A stretch of 64,000 bases of DNA from Duganella flavida (GTDB lineage: Bacteria > Pseudomonadota > Gammaproteobacteria > Burkholderiales > Burkholderiaceae_D): the NCBI RefSeq assembly GCF_009857445.1, contig NZ_WWCN01000024.1, positions 20,202-84,201 on the forward strand, written 5' to 3'. The translations under genes were made by a program, and so were the position numbers. Positions within the stretch are counted from its first letter, which is position 1. Every line of letters begins with the position of its first letter. This document shows positions 57,587 to 64,000 of this stretch, piece by piece. The notes under the pieces were generated by a model. That model worked only from the letters and a program-made list of their open reading frames with translations. It searched no databases and was not told the origin of the DNA.

Positions 57587-58485
57587 CTCAGAACAGCGTT
57601 TTTGACAATAAAACTAAGACCATCTTGACGGACATTACGCTGACCGCCCGAGAGAAGACCTTGTTAGGTTTCGAGCAGCGTTTTGCCCGCGTCAATGGCC
57701 AGCTGCGCTTGCTGCTGAACCTGCAGGAGTTGCCCGCTTGGAGCAAGCAGCATCACCAGCAAAAATTGCCAATATGCGACTTGGTGGCAGAGCAGTACCC
57801 GCTCGTCATTTTTCACGGTGACGTCGGTACCGGCAAGACGGCAAACGCGGAATGCATCGCGAATCGCCTGGCGAAAGAATCGCGCACCGAGGAACCGCTG
57901 TTGTTTAAGCTGAGCAATACCGTTCGTGGGAGTGGGCGCGTCGGCGAGATGGGAACGCTCATAACCCAGGCGTTTGCTGAAGTCATGCAGTCGGCCGGGA
58001 AAAGCCGCCGTGCCTTCCTGGTGATCGACGAGGGCGATTCTCTGGCGGCGTCGCGTACTCAAGAGCACAGCCACCATGAAGACAAGGTGGCGGTAAACAC
58101 GCTCATTCAGTGCATCGATGATTTGCGCCGTTCAGGCGGTCGGGTGGTGGTTTTCCTTTGCACGAACCGCCTTTCCGTACTCGACGCGGCGCTGCTGCGC
58201 AGGGCTGCGATCGTCGAGGAATTCTCTCGCCCGAGCGATGGCGAACGCGGCGAGCTGTTCTCAATGGACCTGGTGGGGCTGAAGTATGCTCCTGCGGACC
58301 TGGCTGCCTTGGTCAAGGCCACTGGCCCACAGGCGGGGCGTCCAGGCTGGACCTTCTCGGACATCCGTACGCGCCTGTATCCTGCTGCGTTGGCAAAGGC
58401 CTTCCCGGACAAGCCGCTGACGATGGCGAACTTACTGGAGTGCGCGGCTGTTCTGCGCCCATCGCCTGTCATGGAGGATAAGTAA
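57583..58485 (+). CDS. cap6: TRIP13-like AAA+ ATPase (Cap6-like)
   Basis: A 300-residue AAA+ protein that remodels HORMA to switch CBASS off. Walker A GDVGTGKT (residues 79-86), Walker B RAFLVIDEGDS with Asp149-Glu150, a sensor Asn in VVFLCTNRLSVLD and an Arg finger candidate in LLRRAAIV. The short N-terminal domain and small C-terminal lid match Cap6/TRIP13. It overlaps both neighbours (57583 and 58485), so expression is translationally coupled. Confidence 0.88.
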   Translation: MTQNSVFDNKTKTILTDITLTAREKTLLGFEQRFARVNGQLRLLLNLQELPAWSKQHHQQKLPICDLVAEQYPLVIFHGDVGTGKTANAECIANRLAKESRTEEPLLFKLSNTVRGSGRVGEMGTLITQAFAEVMQSAGKSRRAFLVIDEGDSLAASRTQEHSHHEDKVAVNTLIQCIDDLRRSGGRVVVFLCTNRLSVLDAALLRRAAIVEEFSRPSDGERGELFSMDLVGLKYAPADLAALVKATGPQAGRPGWTFSDIRTRLYPAALAKAFPDKPLTMANLLECAAVLRPSPVMEDK

Positions 58486-59645
58486 TGAGAAGTCCGATTT
58501 TTGGCCGTCGTGTTCATATCGCCGGCAGCGTGCCGGACAACGCCGAGCACGCACCGACAGCAGAGGCGCAGCGCGCCAGGGAGTTCGTAGCGATTCTGGT
58601 GAAGGAATTGCTGAAGAAGGGGGCGACGTTTGTCGTTCCGGTCGATGCAGAAAAGAAGCGGCAGGACGGAACGCCTATCTGCTTTGACTGGCTCGTTTGG
58701 CAGACCATTAAAGAGAACATGCACCTGCGGCCGCATGGTGCGCCTACGCCGGTTGCTATCGCGGTTAAGCATCACAAGAACGAAGAGCAAATCCCGTCTG
58801 AGTTCCAGGATTTGTGGGACGAGTTTAGTAGCAGTGATTCCGTGCGGACCGAAAGCGCAGCTCACTGGAACATGAACAGCAAGCGCATGGAGGCGCAAGC
58901 CAGACATGGTGATGTACTGGTGACGGTCGGGGGCGGGGAGGGTATTCTGTTCCTGGCGAATGAATATCACGACCAAGGTAAGCCTGTTATCCCGGTAGAC
59001 TTCAAAATCTCTGTTCCTGGCTCTGGCACGCATCGCCTTGTCGAGTACGGTCAGACGGGGAGCAATGCTGCGCGGTTTTTCAAAACGACCGACGGCAATA
59101 CATCCCTTACCTGGGTTGAGCGATTAATTCCAAATTCACGCAAGGAGCCTCAGCAGATCGCAGAACGAGTTACTGAATTGCTGGGTGTGCTGGTTCCGCC
59201 AACCGCTTTTGCTGTGCGGCTGCTCAATCCGAAGTTGCCTGACTATGCCGATGTGCAGAACTTTTTCGATACGGTCGTAAAGCCTGTCATTGAAGACGAA
59301 TACGGCTACTCTCTCGTTGTCGTGGATGGTGCGCAGGCGGTTGAGCACTCGCGTATCGATCAGGAGATTTTCGCAAAGCTCCGGCGCAGTAGGTTGGTGA
59401 TTGCCGATATCACGGGTGTTCGGCCTAACTGCTTCATCGAGTTAGGATATGCGCTTGGATGTGCCGTTCCGACTATCGCTACCGCAAGGGAGGGAACTGA
59501 AGCACCATTTGATGTAATGTCATATGCAGCGCACCATTGGAAAACGACGGGTAGCGTTGACGAGCGCCGGCGTGAATTCAGAACGCATTTCGAAGCGGTA
59601 AAAAACAGACCACCGCTGGTACCTGACGACCCATTGATACCATGA
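58485..59645 (+). CDS. CBASS effector: SLOG-like sensor plus TIR/deoxyribosyltransferase-like domain
   Basis: A 386-residue protein in the effector position where NucC is usual, but unlike NucC. Residues 1-190 look like a SLOG/LOG-Rossmann sensor: HIAGSVP near 11-17, then VTVGGGEGILFLANEYHDQGKPVIPV (146-171), with the GGGxG and NE motif. Residues about 240-386 resemble nucleoside 2-deoxyribosyltransferase/TIR-like folds: ADVQNFFDTVVKPVIE, then IADITGVRPNCFIELGYALG with Glu319 as catalytic candidate. Reasonable model: cyclic-oligonucleotide binding to the SLOG part activates NAD or nucleotide cleavage by the C-terminal part. No TM helix. Both domain calls rest on motifs read by eye. Confidence 0.68.
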   Translation: MRSPIFGRRVHIAGSVPDNAEHAPTAEAQRAREFVAILVKELLKKGATFVVPVDAEKKRQDGTPICFDWLVWQTIKENMHLRPHGAPTPVAIAVKHHKNEEQIPSEFQDLWDEFSSSDSVRTESAAHWNMNSKRMEAQARHGDVLVTVGGGEGILFLANEYHDQGKPVIPVDFKISVPGSGTHRLVEYGQTGSNAARFFKTTDGNTSLTWVERLIPNSRKEPQQIAERVTELLGVLVPPTAFAVRLLNPKLPDYADVQNFFDTVVKPVIEDEYGYSLVVVDGAQAVEHSRIDQEIFAKLRRSRLVIADITGVRPNCFIELGYALGCAVPTIATAREGTEAPFDVMSYAAHHWKTTGSVDERRREFRTHFEAVKNRPPLVPDDPLIP

Positions 59646-60181
59646 ATATAAAACGCGAAGTGTACATATCCGTAGACGTTGAAACCTCTGGCCCAATCCC
59701 AGGCGAGTTCAGCATGCTGACGATTGGTGCATGCGACGCTTATCAGCCAGAGGTGGCCTTCGAGTGCTCGATCAAGCCAACAACGTTGAACGCAGATCCC
59801 GAAGCTCTAGCGGTTACCGGACTATCTCTTGCCGAACTGGCCCGCGATGGGCTCGCTCCGGAGGAGGCCATGCGTAAGTTCGGTGAGTGGGTGGCCACAG
59901 TAGTGGGGGAGGACGGCACTCCAGTTTTCGTGGGTTTCAACGCACCGTTTGACTGGTCGTTCGTCAACTACTACTTCTGGCGCTATGCGGGAAGTAACCC
60001 TTTTGGCTTCTCGGCACTTGATATCAAGTCGTTGTACATGGGAGCTAAGAAGTCGACCTGGAAAGACACTCGCTCCAGCAACATGAAGCAAGTGTTAGGC
60101 GCCGGCTCCCACGGAACGCACGATGCGCTAGAAGATGCAAGATTCCAAGCGGAGTTGTTCCGCTTGATTCTCGCAAGCTGA
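59642..60181 (+). CDS. DEDDh 3'-5' exonuclease (Cap18-like, DnaQ family)
   Basis: A 179-residue exonuclease. DEDDh residues are visible: Asp12 and Glu14 in SVDVETSG, Asp104 in GFNAPFDWSF, and His160/Asp165 in HDALEDARFQ. It overlaps the effector stop by 4 bp (ATGA), so it is part of the CBASS operon. CBASS-associated exonucleases of this kind are known accessory genes; I use Cap18-like by analogy. It may trim DNA or degrade signal molecules. Confidence 0.85.
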   Translation: MNIKREVYISVDVETSGPIPGEFSMLTIGACDAYQPEVAFECSIKPTTLNADPEALAVTGLSLAELARDGLAPEEAMRKFGEWVATVVGEDGTPVFVGFNAPFDWSFVNYYFWRYAGSNPFGFSALDIKSLYMGAKKSTWKDTRSSNMKQVLGAGSHGTHDALEDARFQAELFRLILAS

Positions 60182-60284
60182 TTTCTCAGTCAATCCCGCG
60201 TTCCACAGAAGCGTGGTAAAGGTGAATTGCATCTTTGCCGCGTTTGTTGTGCGGCGCTTTTCATAGGCAACAAGATTCTTCAGA

Positions 60285-62810
60285 ATGAGCAAACTCGACA
60301 CCTTTTTTGAAGCACTGTCTCTCATGACAGTTGGACGCCATCAGCAGCTTCTTTCCACCACCAAACAACAGTTGAATTCGGCTTGGAAACGCCAACAGGA
60401 TATTGAGAAGAAATCGAGGGATGACTCCGATTTAGAGCGTACCAAGCTCCATGAGGAGACGCTAACAGAAAAGGTTAGTGCGTCTTATGAGCTGGGTTTT
60501 TCAAAGGGCCGAGAGCACGAACGAGTAGAAGCGGCAAGGCGCATCCGCGAGGCAGCGGAGGAAGCTGCCCGTAAGGAGCGTGAGGCAGCCGAGGCGCGAG
60601 CTCGGTGGCTTGTAAGCCCGGACCCCGTTGGATTTACCATGCGGAATATTTCGGATCTTCGAACGGACGTGGCTGCGAAACTGAAAAATCAGCCCGAGCC
60701 AGACCAATGGAAAATGATTCTGGCGAATAGCCCTGCTACTTATGTAATTGCAGGGGCTGGCTCTGGAAAATCGACGTCACTGGTCTTGCGCGTTATCGGT
60801 CTCAATCTGTATGTCGGGATCGATCGTAGTCGCATATCAGTGTTCACCTTTACCAAAGATAGCCGTCAAGACTTTATCAAGAAGCTCATCGATCGGATGG
60901 AGCTATGGGGCGTTGAGCTCACAGAAGCTGATGCCAAAGGCATTGTCCGTACTTTCCACTCGATGGTCCTGAAAATGGGACGGACGACGATTAACAAAAA
61001 TCTCAAAGTCTTGGAGTTGATTGACCGCGAACGCAAGGGACCAGTCAAGGATATTGACGTCGAAAATCTCTTGGAAGTAAAAGAGGAGGAATCGGACGAC
61101 GATGAGAGCGACGAACCTGAGCACCTGGCTGATCCAGTCGATGTGGTTGAGGGTGACGATGACTCGCATGCGGTAGATGACTATCTCCGACTTGCGTACG
61201 AGCGAGCTATCAAGGGCAGCGCAGAGTTCCGCGAGCTGATGTTGAAGCTCCTGAAGCTGAGTTTTACACAGGTACGCCGCGCGCCCGACGATAAGACGGA
61301 AGGTCATAAGCGATGGATTGCATCAATCGATGAGGAAATGACTCGGGCCGTTGATCGGAAATGGCGCAATGAGATCGCCCCCGATCACTGGCCTTTGGAG
61401 GGAATTGACGATACGCTTGTTTCGATCTCGGTGTCGTCGCAGGTAGCAGAAAAATACTGGGTCAATGGTTATATTCCGCAAATGGATGCCTACGTAGTGC
61501 TGGGCGGAGCTACCAACTTTGAGCATATACAGTATCCGGAGTTGCCCAACCCGCCAGCAATCAATTCAAAACGTAAACTGCTCGCTGCAATCAGTGAGAA
61601 GCCTGTCATTTGGATTGACAACATAGGACAGCTGATTCGGTTGCAGACGAAGCTAAAGTGGCTCACCGATCAGGGTGACAAGCGGATCGAAGTTCCTATG
61701 TTTAACCTGGTGGCTCCCGGGGATTTCAAATCTCGACCGATTCTAAAGGGGTTCTACGGCCTCGCTCAATTTGTAGAAAATCTCGGATTGTCGGTTGAAG
61801 AAGCATTGAAAAATGCACAGTCCAACGAGCAGAATAAACTGTGGAGTGACGTGATATTTATGCGCGCCACGGCGATTTTCTGGGAATACTTTGAGCAAGC
61901 GCTTAAAGAAGACAATGTCTGGACCTTCAATCAGCTGTTCGCCTATTTTTCGGAAGATCATCCCGACCACTTCGCAAAGGTTCCGCCTTACGTCTTGCGC
62001 GCAATGCAGCACTTGTTAATTGATGAATTCCAAGACGTATCCCCTCAGATCGTCAAATGGATTCGGGGCTGCCAGCGTGAGCTAGTGAGGCGTGGAGACG
62101 CAGGCTCTCTGACGTGCATTGGTGACGACTATCAGTCGATCTACGGTTGGCGGGGCAGTTCTCCGGAATTCTTCGTAAAATTCAAGCATTGGTTCCCGGC
62201 TGTTTCGCACGACAAGCTTCTCTTGGAGGACAATTTTAGGAGTAGCGACAATATTCTTCGTTGCGCAGAGTCTGTTCTGGTTGGTGTGGATGGAATGGAA
62301 CCCAAGACGAGTCGTGCAAAAGGGAGCTGGGCTAGCTCGCCGGCGCCAGTCGCCATCAACTTGTACAAGGAAAAATTGCCATACGATGAGATCCGTCGGC
62401 ATATCTCGGCTGAAATTACTCGTACAGCGGCGATTAAAGATCACCCAATGCTGGTATTGTCACGGAGCCGTGCAGCGCACGAACCCCTGAGCAAATCGCC
62501 GTCAAAGGACTGGGGAAAGTCAGTTCAGTTCATGACCTTCCATGGAGCAAAAGGGCTTGAGGGACGTTCCGTTATTCTTCTTGGGGATTGTTTTTACTCG
62601 GGCACAAATCCGGTTAAGAATTACCTCTACAAGGCAGCTGGCCTAGGGAGCTACGACGATTCCCAACAGGCTGAGTCGCGGCGTGTCGCGTACGTTGGAA
62701 TTACACGCGCGATGGAACGTTGCACTTGGTACGCGGTGAAGAACGAGAACGGCGCCATAGGCAGTATTCCGACTGGTCGCCATTTCGTTACGATCAATCT
62801 TGAAAAGTAG
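60285..62810 (+). CDS. UvrD/Rep-like SF1A helicase with N-terminal coiled coil
   Basis: An 841-residue SF1A helicase. The first 110 residues include a charged coiled coil (AARRIREAAEEAARKEREAAEARAR). Motif I VIAGAGSGKSTSLVL is near 155; motif Ia FTFTKDSRQDFI follows; motif II LLIDEFQDVSPQ near 580; motif III GDDYQSIYGWRGSSPEF; motif V TFHGAKGLEGRSVILLGD; motif VI RRVAYVGITRAMERC. It starts 103 bp after the exonuclease stop in the same direction. An acidic insertion (EEESDDDESDEPEH, about 265-278) splits the helicase core. It could belong to the CBASS unit or be a separate defence gene. Confidence 0.88.
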   Translation: MSKLDTFFEALSLMTVGRHQQLLSTTKQQLNSAWKRQQDIEKKSRDDSDLERTKLHEETLTEKVSASYELGFSKGREHERVEAARRIREAAEEAARKEREAAEARARWLVSPDPVGFTMRNISDLRTDVAAKLKNQPEPDQWKMILANSPATYVIAGAGSGKSTSLVLRVIGLNLYVGIDRSRISVFTFTKDSRQDFIKKLIDRMELWGVELTEADAKGIVRTFHSMVLKMGRTTINKNLKVLELIDRERKGPVKDIDVENLLEVKEEESDDDESDEPEHLADPVDVVEGDDDSHAVDDYLRLAYERAIKGSAEFRELMLKLLKLSFTQVRRAPDDKTEGHKRWIASIDEEMTRAVDRKWRNEIAPDHWPLEGIDDTLVSISVSSQVAEKYWVNGYIPQMDAYVVLGGATNFEHIQYPELPNPPAINSKRKLLAAISEKPVIWIDNIGQLIRLQTKLKWLTDQGDKRIEVPMFNLVAPGDFKSRPILKGFYGLAQFVENLGLSVEEALKNAQSNEQNKLWSDVIFMRATAIFWEYFEQALKEDNVWTFNQLFAYFSEDHPDHFAKVPPYVLRAMQHLLIDEFQDVSPQIVKWIRGCQRELVRRGDAGSLTCIGDDYQSIYGWRGSSPEFFVKFKHWFPAVSHDKLLLEDNFRSSDNILRCAESVLVGVDGMEPKTSRAKGSWASSPAPVAINLYKEKLPYDEIRRHISAEITRTAAIKDHPMLVLSRSRAAHEPLSKSPSKDWGKSVQFMTFHGAKGLEGRSVILLGDCFYSGTNPVKNYLYKAAGLGSYDDSQQAESRRVAYVGITRAMERCTWYAVKNENGAIGSIPTGRHFVTINLEK

Positions 62811-62906
62811 TACGCGCTGTTACGTACAATCTCGAGCCTGCTGCCGTGAGCGGCTACCGGTCACTCGAGCGCGGAATCGTTAGAAATATATATTGATTAC
62901 GCGTTT

Positions 62907-63104
62907 ATGGACATAAAGGAAATTAAGGCGCTTGAGGAGCGAGTTGATATCAAGAATCTTGCCGAGTCGTCGGAGGTTGCCGTGAATGAGCTACAACGCT
63001 TGAAAGAACTTTTGCCGCCTGAAGAGTTCGCGAAGTTAGCGATGAAAATGATCGAAGCACTAAATAGAGACTTGAGTCGTGGTCGGACGGACAAGAAAAA
63101 ATAG
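62907..63104 (+). CDS. Small helical protein, function unknown
   Basis: A 65-residue frame, charged and helical (KALEERVDIKNLAESSEVAVNELQRLKELLPPEEFAKLAMKMIEALN), ending RGRTDKKK. Codon use and the absence of rare runs look like real coding, but no family is recognised and no clear Shine-Dalgarno precedes the ATG. It may be a leader, antitoxin-like or a remnant gene. It follows the helicase gene by about 95 bp. Confidence 0.4.
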   Translation: MDIKEIKALEERVDIKNLAESSEVAVNELQRLKELLPPEEFAKLAMKMIEALNRDLSRGRTDKKK

Positions 63105-63325
63105 GCGTCGCAGGATCTGCCGTTGGAAAGATCGGGCTAGGTAGGTGGAATGAGGTATGGAGGCTAAGCAGTTGCAAATGAGCTGGGCTCGACCATGTTG
63201 CCCCGTGGAAAGCACGTCAAAACGGATAATTGTCCATATTGATTTCCACATAAAGCCTATCTAAGTTATTGATTGTTTGGATAAAAACAGAGTGGACAAG
63301 GTGAGCTAAAAAGCGAAACTCGACG

Positions 63326-63602
63326 TTCGTCCAGAAAAAGCACACCGCGATGGGCCAGTGAAATCTCACCCGGACGCGGCACGCTGCCGCCACCGACCAG
63401 CGCCGCACCGGATGCGGTGTGATGCGGCGCGCGAAACGGCCGCCGTTTCCACTGCTCGATGCGGAAGCTGCCGGTCAGCGATTGCACGGCGGCGGCTTCC
63501 AGCGCTTCCTCGTCGCTCATCTGTGGCAGCAGACCGGCGAAGCGTGCGGCCAGCATGGTCTTGCCGGAGCCCGGCGGGCCGACCAGCAGGACACTATGGC
63601 CT
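63326..63602 (-). pseudogene. comM: Internal fragment of comM/yifB (Mg-chelatase-like ATPase)
   Basis: On the minus strand the frame reads HSVLLVGPPGSGKTMLAARFAG, then FRAPHHTASGAALVGGG and LAHRGVLFLDE, the Walker A to Walker B core of ComM/YifB. Both ends are lost: the piece begins abruptly at GHSVLL (63602) with no upstream comM residues, and ends after the Walker B DE (63326), where the sequence becomes unrelated. The intact protein is about 500 residues, so only about 92 remain. A small open frame runs on for non-homologous residues on both sides. comM is a known integration hot spot for genomic islands, so this is a scar of island arrival. Confidence 0.8.
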
Positions 63603-63625
63603 ATTGAACCTCTGCACCATGCCAA

Positions 63626-63980
63626 CCATCTGGTATGAGCAATTTCAACGTAGTGGCTTCATAGTGACAATGCGTGATAATTATGGTAACTTTTTCGGAT
63701 ATTGTGTTTGTGATGTTTTTAGCTGATGTAGATACAAAGTTACTCTAACCAACGGGCGTACAGTGGATACTGATATCGAGCTAGGAAGACAGTTTCTTTC
63801 AGGACCGACAATGTTTCATCACTCGTTTCTGGGCGGAGCGCCGCTGATGACATCTCCACTTAATCATGACATTGTATGTTCGTTTGCTCGCAGAATTGAT
63901 AATCATCTAGCCGTCCTCCCTTCGGCCGAGCCGAGGAATAAAGTCACGGTACGAATCCGAACTTTATCGAGGAGGACGTC
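63626..63980. other. Non-coding stretch ahead of a possible IS110 recombinase
   Basis: About 355 bp with no supported gene. It is AT-rich and ends in AGGAGGA just before the ATG at 63981. If that gene is IS110-type, this segment would be the element's left end, where IS110 elements carry a bridge-RNA region; no structure was proven here. Confidence 0.3.
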
Positions 63981-64000
63981 ATGTTATTTTGTGGCATTGA
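63981..64000 (+). CDS. Start of a possible IS110-family transposase (truncated by window end)
   Basis: An AGGAGGA ribosome-binding site leads into ATG and the residues MLFCGI. IS110/IS116-type recombinases often begin with a similar short hydrophobic lead followed by GID. Only six codons are in the window, so the call is tentative. Confidence 0.3.

Noticed and set aside
1..64000. CRISPR arrays, tRNA or rRNA genes
   Set aside because: No regularly spaced repeats or tRNA/rRNA signatures were seen on reading either strand.

Overview
The window looks like chromosomal DNA of a Burkholderiales bacterium, most likely near Oxalobacteraceae (Massilia/Janthinobacterium type). That placement is an inference from the moderately GC-rich coding style, the betaproteobacterial aromatic-catabolism genes and the porin plus small PstS-like protein modules. 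No rRNA, tRNA or CRISPR array is visible.

Layout. (1) 0.2-12.9 kb: a TetR repressor gene faces a 13-gene plus-strand operon. It encodes a two-subunit Rieske ring-hydroxylating dioxygenase with its own ferredoxin and reductase, a cis-diol dehydrogenase, a two-gene type II (LigAB-fold) extradiol dioxygenase, a meta-cleavage-product hydrolase, and the hydratase/aldolase/acylating aldehyde dehydrogenase lower pathway. A feruloyl-CoA-synthetase-like ligase and a nitronate-monooxygenase-like flavoprotein are embedded in it. The operon starts at a clear promoter overlapped by a perfect 24-bp palindrome and ends at a strong hairpin. (2) 13.1-26.6 kb: an HNH nuclease gene, then three copies of a porin plus mini PstS-like periplasmic protein unit. 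One copy runs into a histidine kinase gene and one into a chemotaxis receptor gene. A solute-binding protein gene and an HExxH zincin gene lie among them. (3) 26.8-36.6 kb: accessory DNA. It holds a TetR gene with repeated operators, a second HNH gene, a minus-strand operon of an EACC1-like small protein and an HExxH protein interrupted by an in-frame TGA, duplicated solute-binding protein genes flanking an AT-rich HEPN-motif gene, a cupin gene, gloA, a duplicated YdhR-like domain gene and another TetR gene.

(4) 37.1-55.0 kb: a second catabolic operon behind a divergent TetR gene. It encodes a CocE/NonD-type hydrolase, an aldehyde dehydrogenase, an outer-membrane/periplasm/RND export or import set (DUF1302, DUF1329, YCF48-like, MMPL-type RND), a LigB/LigA 4,5-type extradiol dioxygenase and the gallate-branch enzymes (4-oxalomesaconate tautomerase, hydratase, CHA aldolase) leading to pyruvate and oxaloacetate. 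A truncated AraC-type gene marks its right edge. (5) 55.1-62.8 kb: a defence island. A CapW-type WYL repressor gene is divergent from a CBASS operon of CD-NTase, HORMA, TRIP13-like ATPase, an unusual SLOG-like plus deoxyribosyltransferase/TIR-like effector and a DEDDh exonuclease. A UvrD-like helicase gene follows. (6) 63.3-64.0 kb: a 277-bp internal scrap of comM and the first codons of what may be an IS110-type recombinase.

The two catabolic operons together could take an aromatic compound through dihydroxylation, meta cleavage and hydrolysis, with a released aromatic acid passed to the 4,5-cleavage branch. The substrate cannot be read from sequence. The strongest candidates for undescribed biology are the CBASS effector, the EACC1-like/zincin pair, and the porin/PstS-like/receptor modules.
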